64,000 nucleotides of DNA from Cardiocondyla obscurior (taxonomy: Eukaryota; Arthropoda; Insecta; Hymenoptera; Formicidae): contig NC_091881.1 of assembly GCF_019399895.1 (NCBI RefSeq), positions 1,800,501-1,864,500 on the forward strand, written 5' to 3'. The notes beneath the pieces are model-generated. The model saw only the letters and a list, made by a program, of their open reading frames with translations, ran no database searches and was not told where the DNA came from. A program made the position numbers and the translations under genes. Every line of letters starts with the position of its first letter. Within the stretch, counting starts at the first letter, position 1. Positions 24,361 to 35,884 of the stretch are shown here, piece by piece.

Positions 24361-26110
24361 CAGACGACGGGCGGAAGGCGGTGAGACCGCCGTAAGAAAG
24401 GTACGGAAAAATCGGAAACGATGACGAATTAATAAACGACACCGTCGCGAGTCGCGCGTAAAGGGATCCGCTTTCGTGCGCGAAAGCCCGAAAACGCGTC
24501 GAAAATCACGTCGATCTCGACGGGTCCCGTTGTGCGCGCCAAGAGGAATCCCGCGGCGGAATTCCAGCCGCGACTTGGGGCCGCACCATTTTAAGAAATG
24601 CCGATCTCCGGACCCCGCGCGATCTCCCGTGACGCCGCGGTGGAATTTCGGATTTCGTGATGGGTATCACGTGCGTGTGCCGTCGCGCGGAGTTTCTCCC
24701 GTTTCTCCTACGTCGGGCACGCGATACGTCGGAATCGCGGCGCACGGGCGGACTTCGCCGTTTACCCTGCCGCAACGTCCCTGATCTGTCAACGCGGCGG
24801 TTTTCTCGCGGGGTCAAAGGGCGCGGGATCGAACGGTTCGCGAGTTACCTCCCGGCGTAGAACCGCCACTGTGCGAGCAAAGAATCGCGGATTGGCAAAT
24901 ACGGACGGCTCGTCCCGGCGAGCGCGGCGGACTCGACGTCGCGGAACTCGTCGTGAAATTCCGAGACGCGAAACGTCGACGTCGGGGGGCTGTCGCTCGC
25001 GGCTGACTTTCTCGGTATCTCGCGCGGAGGCAAAGGGGGAGGAAGGGGGGGAACCCGAATCGGCCCTCATGCGATAGAAATACGTGTACCTTCCAGCGAG
25101 ATTCATCCGTAAACGACGAGAAGAGGTGTCGGATCTCGCGCGTCTATTCGACGTATTCTTCTCTATCTCTCTCTCTTTCTATCTCCCTCTTGGAAACGGC
25201 TGATCGCAGGCACGAGGCGGTTTTTTTTTTCGAACCTTCGGCTGACCTGCGGTTTAAAGATCGCGAAGCAAAAACCGTCGACGATGACGGGTCGGCCGCG
25301 CTACTCCGAGCGATCGTCGTCGTCGGCGCCACCGCCGCGCGGCGCGTCCCTCAACACTCGCGGGGAATCAATAGAGGAATGCAGCGTAGCGTAGAAGAAT
25401 GCAAAAAGAGGCGAGAAAAAGAGCGGAGGCAGCGGGGAGAAAAAGACCGGGCGAGATAGGCGGTGTGTGAGAGAGAGAGAGAGAGCGAAGAAACGAGATG
25501 GGAAGTGCGACGACGGTACGCGCGCGGCATTCCGCGCGGTGAGATCGCGCCGGCACGTCATTTATTCCCGCCGCGTCGCCTTTATTTGACAGTGCGTGCA
25601 CGGGCATTTTGCGCGCGCGCGCGCGCGCGCGGGTACCGCATGCGTGTGTTATGCTCTTTACTCACCCACAGCTCTCCCGATGTCGCCGCGATGCCGCCGC
25701 ACCTGCGGGAAGATAGGCAGACCTCGCGCCGTCGACGGCTGTCACCCGACTTCGTTGCGGCGATCGTCGCTCGCGCCTCCGGCACTCACGTCGTCGACGC
25801 GTCGTGTCGCGGCCGGCAGCTCGTTCCCATTGAAAGCCACGAAAATCGGACGGTATGCGGGCGGGTGGACGTGCGCGCGCGGCACAGCCCGTTTGACACG
25901 ACAGGCAGGCCTCGGCTATTCGTCCTCGTCCCCGCCTCGCTCGTCCCTCCCGCCCGCGCCTCATCCCGCCATCCGCGCGCGCGCTCGGGCATTACGCCGG
26001 AATGTGCGGTATGCAGCGGCTTGACGCGCCGCAACGGCCGGATCGCCAACCTCCACCACAGGCCTTGTAAACACGCCAGTGCGACTTTTGTCGCTGCGAG
26101 CGGGATGGTG
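24361..26110. promoter_or_regulatory. Large CpG-rich block between Tgi and ITM2
   Basis: About 1.75 kb of GC-rich, CpG-dense DNA, including a CG dinucleotide run near 25610-25631. Long open frames appear on both strands, as expected when stops are rare. None carries a recognisable domain. Position between divergent genes suggests a promoter region: a distal Tgi promoter, an ITM2 leader exon or a noncoding transcript. Confidence 0.35.
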
Positions 26111-27164
26111 TACCACTGAATCCGGCATCATAGCGCAATAGTATGTTTCAGTAATGAGTCGAACATTTTAGTCCCAGCGAAATCCTGCTGCGAGTCTTCA
26201 CTGATTTTTTTCTTCTTCTCGTACCGTCCGTGCGGTCCCAGCTACATACATATATGCGTAGGTGTGACGCTTTGCATCTAGCGTTGAGGCGTTTCGTCCC
26301 GGCTTCCACTGCAGGACTCGTCGGCAAAGCGAGTAGGATATCGTAGCAGGATATAAATGAGGAATTACTTGCATATATTATTATGCAGGTTCTCGACGAA
26401 GTGCATGCGAACCGTGCAAGTAAGCCGGAGTAGCCGGACTGGTGGTGGCGTCTATTGGCGGTCTCCACATCTCGATTTGATGGTGGCGGCTCGTAGCGGA
26501 TTTTCTCGGGATTTAAAAAAAATTTTGTTCCGACTTCCGGCCGAGAGTAACTAGAAATATAATAAAATTATTTTTTTTTTTTTATGTTCCAACTAATTGA
26601 ATAATTTAGGACCGATTGTTTCAACTTCTCTGTTCTGACTCGAAACGTTTAAGTTTTAAAAACGTTTCGAATCAGAAACGAGACATCTGTAAGACGTCTT
26701 TTAAATGTCGTAACATTTTACCGGGCTTTTGTCGCGCTTAACAGATTTACCAGATGCGAGAAAAAATCTGGCAATAAAACATAAAATACTTACGTCAATA
26801 TAAATCTCTCTTGCAGCCAAAGTATATTACATCCCTTTGGCCAGCATCAGAAAATACAGATGCCCTATCAGTCACGTGGTCGATGACGTAGTTTATACAT
26901 GCGTACAACGCTTCGCTCCGAGGGATTTATCCGTATCATCCAACAGACCCAACTCCCAACACCAACGCAGTCGCTCGGAGCCGATTGTACGGTTGTGTAC
27001 GTCGCCATACATTTGTCTTGAGTTCCCCACTCCACGTTCTCGGCTACGAGGAACCTCCTCATCGCTCTCCGACAAGCGGTCTACGCTAGTTGCCACGGCT
27101 GGCGACATCCGGAGTACGAGCTCAACCTTTTTTGCAGGCGTCCTCAGTGTAAAAAGCCCTCAAG
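26111..27164 (+). other. Proximal upstream and 5' UTR region of ITM2
   Basis: Includes a strong acceptor-like site (T-run then GCAG at about 27133-27136) just before the ITM2 ATG, so an untranslated leader exon may lie further upstream. It also contains a near-perfect 17-bp inverted repeat at 26634-26676. The open frame at 26837-27250 overlaps the true start in another frame and is not credited. Confidence 0.4.
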
Positions 27165-29234
27165 ATGACGGTAATCACGAAAGCGATCACCGAGAAGAAG
27201 GCCGACAAAATGGAGCAGCCATTGTTTGTGGAGGAAAAAGCGGCGGTTAGTACACACCTCGGTCTAGAACGCGTCTCTTGCACCGTTACTTTTTGACGCT
27301 TCCGTCAAGCCCCGTTTTGAGTCCTGGCTGCATAGAATCGTTATTATTTATCGGCTGCCTTAATGCGCAGCAAAGCCACTTAACGCAACCCTTAATACAT
27401 ATATACATACATATATATATATATACATAGACACGTAATGGATACATAGATAATTACTAGGCGTAATTATCGTCGAATATGTATGTGTATATGTATGCAT
27501 ATGTGCATATGCATTTCCATTAATTGTTAATTTATATATTAAAGTATGTCTAGTCGTGTATCTATGCTGTCGGCGCAAGTGCGCGCTTGGGTTTGACAGT
27601 GTTGACATGTAGCGATGTAACCCATATATACATACATGCGTTACGTGTTCACCAACGGCAGACCGCGTAAATTAATGACGAAATATACCGCTATGTATTA
27701 TGACAGATACATGCTCTATGCTTTTTCGTGCTTCAATAAAGATAAACGCGCGACTCATTAAGCAGAGAAGGAAATAAAACGCTTAAAGAAGGATAATTGT
27801 AAATGACATAAGACCCTCTTTTACTTCTATTGATTTTTAAAACAATGAATTATTTTTTTGTTACCCAACTTGTCGAATAACTTAGAAGTGGAAATTTGAA
27901 ATTAATTTTTAGAATTAATTCTGCATACGATTATTCGCGTTTTCGTGAATTTTACATAAATAAATTTTATATTTTGAAGATACGTTTAATTAGAGAATAG
28001 AGAATTCTCAAACGGAACTTTAAGTTACACAAAACGATTTTTAAACATTAAAATTTGTTGAAATTTTTTGTTTTACCAAATAAAATAATAAATTATAATA
28101 GGTATACTTACTTAACAGGAGGATGCAAAAGCTGATCCTGAGGCGGGACGTCCAAAAGTTGATTCAATTCCAGTCAGCCGTTTTTTCATCTCGAGAAGAA
28201 GCATTCATCACATACATATGACAGCAACATTTTTGCTCTTTCTTCTAGCATTGCTTATACTACTTATCGGCATGGTCGGTGGGCTGTATATTTATAAGCA
28301 ATATGCGAGAACTCAGATGCGTAGATTCCGTACTGGCTGGTACAGCATTCCATATGACAACACGAATAAGGCGTCCTATGGCAATAACGCAGTACATCAG
28401 GGATTGTTAGGTGACTCCGACTTGTTTGCCAAGAGTCTCAGAGCTATGGAACAGAATGCGTTAGATATCGCAAGAGACATAGATCATGACATTAACAGTT
28501 TCTTCAAAGAGAGATTTGAGATTGATCTTGAGAACGAGCACTACGAGAAGATCGACGTGCCTGATTTCCGTGGTGGTCGACAAGGTCGTTTCATACACGA
28601 TTTTAATATTGTAAGTTAATATCATATTTTGTATCGTAAGCGGGGACTAACTTAATGAGGGTGCGATCTCTTGCGTCTTACAAATCATATTTCTTACATT
28701 TATTTACAGAATAAAACAGGTATCATAGATATTGACGGTCAATCTTGCTTTGTCATGCCACTGAATCGTCAGCGTGTACTGCCACCTCGTAACATGTACG
28801 ATCTCCTTAAAAAAATGTTGGATGGTAAGTCTGTAATTTAATTGGAATTTAATTTTAGATTTTTTTTATTTAACTATATCTCTCACGTAATATTGGATAT
28901 TAGGTTACTATGAGGTGGACACTGCAGTTGTACGTGAAACCATGAAAGTAATTACACCGCCAATTACTGATATGTCACTCGTCGGTACATACATAGCGCG
29001 TGAATGCCAAGACTTGCCTACCTATATACTGCAGAAAGTGAATTCTACCAGTGGTTAGTTATCAAAATTCAAGTTCTATAAAGTAAAATCTCGTTAATGA
29101 CATACTCTTAATATATTGTGTTTTTAAATATTTCAGTTGTGAAACGCAGTGCATCACAAAGCGGAGTGTTCGGGCAGTTTGCCGGTAATAGTATTATGGA
29201 AGTCGATATCGTAAATTTAGACGACTTCGAATGA
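27165..29234 (+). CDS. Integral membrane protein 2 (BRI2-like, BRICHOS domain)
   Basis: Exons are 27165..27245, 28119..28610, 28710..28824, 28904..29053 and 29137..29234. All are GT-AG and in phase, giving 311 residues. It is a type II membrane protein. A cytosolic N-terminus is followed by one hydrophobic span (about 62-84) and a luminal linker with FKERFEIDLENEHYEKIDVP. A BRICHOS domain (about 187-283) keeps its two conserved cysteines, in QSCFVMPLN (C204) and ARECQDLPTY (C264). A dibasic KR at 282-283 leaves a 28-residue C-terminal peptide, where ITM2 proteins are cut by furin-type proteases. ITM2/BRI proteins traffic through the secretory pathway, and the BRICHOS domain acts as a chaperone for amyloid-prone sequence. 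The start is the first ATG of the open frame, leading into the conserved exons. Confidence 0.95.
27246..28118 (+). other. ITM2 intron 1
   Basis: AT-rich intron with a TA/CA-type microsatellite at about 27398-27430 and related ATG/CATATG repeats to 27510. No gene inside. Confidence 0.85.
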
Positions 29235-31602
29235 AACTATGAGAGATAGAGCAGAGGGAGTTTTCAATTATTCTAGAGTATTAAAACCACCAGTAGATCA
29301 ATGTATAAAAATTATAAGCTGCCCAAAACAAATTCAGATAAATATTTTATCGAATTTAGAATTTATACTTTGCATTTATCGCGCATCGTTTAATTTCGCG
29401 ATTTTAGTATTTTCTTAAATCATATTTCAAATATACGCTCCTACATTTATCGAGATGTTCATTATAAGTCTTTCCATTTCTATTACTCCATTTTTTATTA
29501 ATTTTAGATTATAACATACAACGCAAGCGCGATTTATTATTGTATAATGATTTATATGTCGATTTGAAGTATATAATAGAAAAAGAAAGTTCAAAATGTT
29601 CTAAGATTTTCAACCATAAACAATTGGTTCAGTATTTAAAAAAAAAGGCTCAGAAAGATGATATAATGTCTGCAGGATTTTAGGAAAATTAATATTTCTT
29701 CCATGTTCTTATGGTATATTATTCGAACAGGTAGCAAATGTGGTGTTACACCATAGTAATAAAATATTTATTATTATGGATTTTAACACACAGCTTGTTG
29801 ATTATATTTATAAATGTCTGCGTTAATGATCGATGAAACCAATAGAATAGTCATGCACTAAATCGTTGCGCTTACGATGCAGTTTTATGATCCGTTATTA
29901 TTAGCGATCTATAGATATATTCATTTGTGAATTCTATTTAGAAAATTTTATATTGCTCGTGTTATGGGCAGTGCTTAAATACAATAAAATATCAAGGTAT
30001 AAAACACGAATATTAATATCACAGATTTAAAAATAATTTTCAAAAGTGTTTCGATAAAAAATATGTTACTTTTGCAATTGCGAATAATATGTGAAACGTA
30101 TTGAACATTTACAAGATTATTGTGACTATATACATATTTTTACAAAACGTTTCGATTGAAAAACACTGAAGATACGTAAAATATTGCTCCAAGAGAAGTC
30201 TTGGTGGGTTTGGACATTCCATTTAAGACTTGCTTATCTCTTCTGCTATTCTAATAGTGAAAAATTACGTGCTTTAATAAATATTAATAATGCAATATCA
30301 TATTTTAAATACATATTTTACGTATCAGTTTATTGCCAATTTATTATGCATGAAAACTGAGAACTAGAACTGGAATAGATAAGAAATTGCGACTGAATGC
30401 ATAATTTTGCCATTAGTCTATTTTTGTGTATTATCACACGTACAGAGACAAGGCGTTTTTAAGTTTTTTATTTTCAGTTACGTATACGTACAGCATTAAA
30501 TGTCGGCAAACGTATCCAGGTACTCGGATGTTCAATACTTTTAAATATTACGTATAGATGTATCTAGTACTAACATTTATATATAGAGCGTGTCTGAGTT
30601 TTTTTGATTCAGAATGTTTTACACTAATAATTTGTGAATAAAAATTTATCTGCGATTTTAATAGCATAAAGAACCAAAATTCTAGTCTATTTCGTATGAT
30701 GAATTATTATCTATAATTGATATTGAAATTAAGCCGGCAAATTAAAGATGTATTGTTGGAAAGTGATTTTTATGTACAAATTATTGAGGTAGATCTTAAC
30801 AAACACTTAGATATATTACACAAATAAAAAACTGTTATATTTTCAAGTGGATTAGAAATAAACTCTTTAATATTTATATTTAAAAAAATCTATTAAATTC
30901 CGCGAACAAATCAAGATAAAAGAAATATGTGTTTATTAATATATGTACAGATCATAGACCGAGTGCCTGAATATATTCACTTTTCATTTTGTATTAGTTA
31001 TGTGCTATGGTTTATATTATTTACTCCCCCATTAACACACATGTATAAATATGCGGTGCGTACACGCCGTTTTAAATGTCCGTAGACATGTAGATTAAAC
31101 ACTGGTGGCAATAAATAGTACATTAAATAGTTCCACTATTTTCTAATGGGGATGGAAATGCAGAATATCTTGTTAATTAGCTTTTGTTAATTTTACAGCA
31201 ATGCGAATTTTATCTACGCATTTTAAATTATATATTATAAAATTGTTATACAATTCTCTGTTCGTATAATTGTAGTTGAGTTCCTATAGTCATTTCTATC
31301 TCCACGAGTTTGAATATTATTCCTTAGCTTTATAGTGTTAAAAAACCAAATTTGTAAAACTGTACGCGAACTAATTGTAAAGTCTGACAAAAAAATAAAT
31401 GATACGTATAAATGTCAATATTAATGTTACCGTTTCGAATATGATTCGTAAACCAATATTTTATTATAGCAAAAGAGATTTTACCTTGTTTTATATTTAT
31501 TTCACGTTTCTTATTTTTAAAAACTATTATTTATACATAATATTGTCAAATTATTAATACAAATTTAATTATGAACAAAAAATACTAATGTACAATCATA
31601 AT
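29235..31602. other. Shared 3' region of ITM2 (+) and RSRC1-like (-)
   Basis: AT-rich region between convergent genes. AATAAA at 29758-29763 is the first candidate polyadenylation signal of ITM2, with others downstream. TTTATT at 31496-31501 is AATAAA on the minus strand, about 100 bases past the RSRC1-like stop, and is a good candidate for that gene. No other gene seen. Confidence 0.5.
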
Positions 31603-32636
31603 TCAAGTAACATTTGTATGTACCATGTCAGCTACAGCTTTCTGTCGCAAAGTGTAGAGTTTTTTTACCCATTTATCAAATCTTGCTTCTTGATCCATCA
31701 TAATCTATAAAGGAACAAATATCTCTTTTATCCCGAGTATAGTTAGTACAGAAATGTAAAGATTAGAAAAACTTACTGATGTGTGAAATATACTTTCTGA
31801 ACCACTGGAAACATTAGACACAGGTGGAATCTGTATGGTGTCTGAGCTAATATCTATAACAATATTTTTAAATTTACTTTCTTTTGTAGCAGATGAAATA
31901 AACTGTTTGGGAACAAAACCTTCTGCGTTTATTTCTTCAAGTACACCTTCTTTAAAACGTGGCTCTATAGGAAAATCATCTAAAAAAAAAAAAAAATGTT
32001 ACATTATTCAATATAACAAACAGTTAAATCCAAATGTTAAGTGTAATATCCATGAAAATTAATACTCCTACCTTTCGTTGTTAAAATTTGGATTTTTTCT
32101 GTGTTAACTTTTAATTGATTTGATTGCGAACTGCTGCTGGGACTTCGAGATTTTTCTCTAGATGTTGATCTGGCCTTTCTTCTTGTACGATCTGAGGAGT
32201 GTGACCTGCCTGTTCTAGAACGGTAACGTCTTTTATCTCGATCTCTTGAGTGACTGCTCCTAGATCCTTTATGATTCTTCGAATTCCGATCTCTTCCTCG
32301 ACTTCTCGAATGTGAACGATGCTTGCGCTTTGTTTTCGAGTGTTTTGACGATCTTCGTCGATGCGATGAAGAATCACTGCTGTCGGAACTGCTAGACCTG
32401 CAGCAATTATATACTATTAATTATAAAATATTATAATTAAAATTAATTAAATATTACTTTATGAATAATTTAACAAAAGTATTCTAGAAGAACGTCAATA
32501 TTCATAGAAAACATAACCTTCTAACTTTTTACACAATGCAATCGAATTACTTGCATTTTTACCTTGATTTCCGATTCCGTTTTTTCCTATATCTGCTACT
32601 GTGATCCGAGTCCGAATCACTGGAATATCTCGCCAT
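31603..32636 (-). CDS. RSRC1 / SRrp53-like arginine-serine-rich splicing protein
   Basis: Minus-strand exons are 32636..32563, 32397..32072, 31979..31777 and 31704..31603. All are GT-AG and in phase, giving 234 residues. The N-terminus MARYSSDSDSDHSS, then RYRKKRNRK, resembles the start of RSRC1. Residues about 25-120 form an RS domain with many SR, RS, RDR and HSR repeats. A conserved-looking middle (DDFPIEPRFKEG, EGFVPKQF) follows. The C-terminus QEARFDKWVKKLYTLRQK (206-223) matches the terminal WFKRLIALRQ-type motif of RSRC1. RSRC1 is a nuclear SR-related protein that helps 3' splice-site choice. This copy is about 100 residues shorter than the human protein, so the name is probable, not certain. 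Confidence 0.82.
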
Positions 32637-32721
32637 AATTTCGATGTGTTGCTCGCAAGCCTTGCGAGTATAATAAATATATTTCTCGGTCTGTTTGGAG
32701 ACTACTCTTGACCAGTGATCA

Positions 32722-32950
32722 GTTCCAGTGGTCGCAGATTTTAGACGGGCAACATATGCACACTAGGCACAATGCCGTGTCCGCGTGTGCCCGTAGCGTC
32801 TGCTAATATCTCGGACGCAGAGAGCCCAACTCGGAATCGCTGCTTCCACGCGTTCAGCTACAGAGGCTCGTCCGTGTGAAGCCAGCGTTTCAGCTGCCGT
32901 CGGATAGAAGAACAGGCCAGACCTATACACTGTCTGTCCTGTTCTTTCGT
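32722..32950 (+). repeat. Left outer inverted repeat
   Basis: Begins CCAGTGGTCGCAGATTTTAG about 85 bases upstream of the RSRC1-like ATG and pairs with the right outer repeat (36912-37135). Shared blocks include GACGGGCAAC, AGAGAGCCCAACTCGGAATC and GGCTCGTCCGTGTGAAGCCA. It very likely overlaps the RSRC1-like promoter. Confidence 0.75.
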
Positions 32951-33334
32951 GGCGTCGCCGGCAGATATCTCAGATCCGCTTCTCGGTAATATCGCGGATC
33001 CTTAAATAATTTTAAATAGTACGAAATCCGAGTCACCGAATTGTGTTTGGTCCGAAATGTTCAAGGTATAATGTGTTAATGTAAATTTTTTATGTGCAAT
33101 GCAACAAAAATTTTCCGTCCCACTTAAACAGACTGCGGACTGTCGGTTGTACATATTATTAATATTTTCTGTAAGTACAACCGGTGTGGTTAAAAATTGT
33201 TGATGCATTCCACACATCATTTTACTTAAAGCAATATAATATTAGTGCAAATAAATATATTTAATATATGTATACAGGCGCGCGCCTGTATTTTAATTCA
33301 AGGAAATAAGACAGCTGTCTTATTTAATTCATTA

Positions 33335-33990
33335 AATAAGAAATTTGTAAAAAAAAAAAAAAGTATTACTTCTCTGAAAGTAAAATATATATTAAAGCAT
33401 ATGTGTATAAAAATATATAAGTATACATAAAACATATATAATATAACAATTAAAATAAAGACATTTAAATAAGAAATTTGTAAAAAAAAAAAGTATTATT
33501 TCTCTGAAAGTAAAATATATATCAAAGCATATGTGTATAAAAATATATAAGTATACATAAAACATATATAATATAACAATTAAAATAAAGACATTTAAAT
33601 AAGAAATTTGTAAAAAAAAAGTATTATTTCTCTGAAAGTAAAATATATATTAAAGCATATGTATATAAAAATATTTAAGTATACATAAAACATATATAAC
33701 ATTTAAAATAAAGACATTTAAATAAGAAATTTGTAAAAAAAAAAGTATTATTTCTCTGAAAGTAAAATATATATTAAAGCATATGTGTATAAAAATATAT
33801 AAGTATACATAAAACATATATAATATAACAATTAAAATAAAGACATTTAAATAAGAAATTTGTAAAAAAAAAAAAGTATTATTTCTCTGAAAGTAAAATA
33901 TATATTAAAGCGTATGTATATAAAAATATATAAGTATACATAAAACATATATAACAATTAAAATAAAGACAGTTAAAGGAATTTGTAAAA
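33335..33990 (+). repeat. Tandem array, five units of about 125-131 bp
   Basis: Each unit begins AAATAAGAAATTTG, followed by an A-run of varying length, then AGTATTAYTTCTCTGAAAGT and an AT-rich tail ending AAAATAAAGACATTT. Units start near 33335, 33466, 33597, 33719 and 33847. A worn start of a sixth lies near 33975. Differences are few and mostly in A-run length, so the array is young. It is present only in the left arm of the inverted duplication. Confidence 0.85.
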
Positions 33991-34012
33991 AAAAAAAAAA
34001 AAAGCATGCGAC

Positions 34013-34230
34013 TCACGAATCTGCATGAGTTTCAGCGGAGTTGTTGCCGGTGACTGTAACATAAATAGAAAAATATTAATTCAGACATGTTAGTTAGTTA
34101 ATAAGATTCATATAAAAAAAGTAAAGATTTCTTTTTAATAAAGATTTTAATTTAAAAATTAATGCGTACCTTAAAGTTGCTCCGCCGATGCAGGATACCC
34201 CCCGGGCCTGCTCCTCCTCTCAGATGGGAG

Positions 34231-34250
<20 letters not shown>
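34013..34250 (-). other. Left-arm mini-exon pair (outward facing)
   Basis: On the minus strand, sequence ending GGAGCAACTTTAAG (end at 34170) is followed by GTACGC. After a short AT-rich intron-like stretch ending TTACAG comes a 37-base block (34053..34017) ending CATGCAGATTC, followed by GTGAGT. The same order with working splice signals recurs in the right arm. A GTC triplet run (about 34230-34264) adjoins it. Coding potential is unclear. Confidence 0.4.
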
Positions 34251-34265
<15 letters not shown>

Positions 34266-34385
34266 GTCATCTTTTCGCGCACTGGAAACTCTCGCGAAAT
34301 ACTGTCATTAACCCCTAACGCTATCACTCATAATTTAAATTATCACTCGTTAATTTACATTATCACTCACAGTTTAAATTATTAT

Positions 34386-35215
34386 TAAAACACGGCACCC
34401 CGTATTATAAACAAAAACGCGAAACTGTACACTCACACTCACTCACATTAACTCACATAATATTCACCGCGCACTTCATAACACTTCATAACACTATGAC
34501 TCATATTCACCCCGCACTTTATTACACTATCACTCGTACCTAGTTTAAATTATTATAAAACAAGAAAAAATTGTTCGAATAGGACTTTAAAACTACTAAA
34601 ATACGCGTCGCACAATCCGGCGTAACGCGAATCTCTCAAGCAGCAGATGCCAATTTCCCGAATTGCGTGCAGTAGCGCACGCACTATCAGTCACGGCTAA
34701 CGAAACAGAAAACGACACTCCGCGAGGGACCGACGAATACTCCGGGCTGTACGACGATCCCTTAAAAAATAAATTAAAAACGCGAATTACTATATCCCGA
34801 AAGCGCGAAACAATATTCCGATAACGAGAAAAGCGACCTTGTTTTGTAATAACTTAAACACGGCATCCCGTATTATATACATAAACGCGACACTGTACAC
34901 TCACACTCACTCACATAATTATCACCGCGCACTTCATAACACTATGACTCATATTCACCGCGCACTTTATTACACTATCACTCATTACATAATAACTTAA
35001 ACACGGCACCCCGTATAATATATAAAAACGCAAAACTGTACACTCACACTCACACTCACTCACATAATATTCACCGCGCACTTTATTACATTGTCACTTA
35101 GAGCGTAATTTATCATAAAACAAGGAAAAATTGTTCAAATAGAAATTAAAAAATACTAAAATACGCATCGCACAATCCGGCGTAACGCAAATCTCTCAAG
35201 CAGAAGATGCCGTTT
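34386..35215 (+). repeat. Direct repeats in the left arm
   Basis: A block with CACGGCACCCCGTATTATA followed by ACTGTACACTCACACTCACT and CACCGCGCACTT appears near 34390, 34860 and 34995. The first and last copies continue into a shared segment with CGCACAATCCGGCGTAACGC (about 34610 and 35168). Another segment at about 34710-34860 recurs in the same orientation at about 35725-35875, across the palindrome centre. Confidence 0.7.
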
Positions 35216-35219
35216 CCCG

Positions 35220-35710
35220 AATTGCATGTAATAGTAGTGACCTTTAATAACGGCATGACTCATTGCGGCAACGGCGACTAACGCGCGTAAACTAGGGTAA
35301 AGTGCGTCAGGCCTTACCGCGGATCGCGTACGTGAGTCCTGAAGTACCGAAAGAAACGAGAAAACGAGGGAAAAGTTGAAGAAAGGCATCTTCATGCTCT
35401 GTTCTGTTCGCGACCGTGCATGTGAGAGAGAACGCACGAGTGATCGCTAAGAAATCATTAGAGGCGCCTATAATGATTTCTTAGCGATCACTCATGCGTT
35501 CTCTCACACGCACGGTCGCGAACAGAACAGAACATGAAGATGCCTTCCTCCAACTTTTCCTCGTTCTCTCGCTTCTCTCGATACTCCAAGGTTCACGTAC
35601 ACGATCCGCGGTAAGGCCTAACGCACTCCACCCTAGCTCACGCGCGTTAGCCGCTGTCACCACAGTGAGTCAGGTCATCATTGCCGGTCACTATACACTA
35701 TTAGCACGTC
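35220..35710. repeat. Core palindrome of the inverted duplication
   Basis: Two arms of about 245 bases meet at GGCGCC (35463-35468). The inner 60 or so bases per side pair almost perfectly (TGATTTCTTAGCGATCACTC and its complement). Pairing then weakens but continues through GATCCGCGGTAAGGCCT and CGCGCGTTAG on each side. The open frames in each arm are mirror images of each other and look non-coding. Confidence 0.85.
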
Positions 35711-35884
35711 TTACCAGACAGAAAATCGACACTCCGCAAGAGATAACGCGTACTCCGGCTGTACGACGATCAATTAAAAAATAAATTGAAACGCGAATTA
35801 CTATATCCCGAAAGCGCGAAACAATATTCCGATCACGAAAAAGCATCCTTGTTTTATAATAAAATAACGTTCTCCGCGCACTAG

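Noticed and set aside
25463..26119. 218-codon open frame in the CpG block
   Set aside because: GC-rich, Arg/Ala/Pro-heavy, with equally long frames on the other strand and no domain. Expected by chance.
32111..32377. 88-codon minus-strand frame with RIDEDRQNTRK-type sequence
   Set aside because: It is the wrong frame of the RSRC1-like RS exon; the spliced, phase-consistent frame gives SR/RS repeats.
33335..33990. Regular repeats that could suggest a CRISPR-like array
   Set aside because: Units are contiguous tandem copies without distinct spacers, AT-rich, in a eukaryotic intergenic region.
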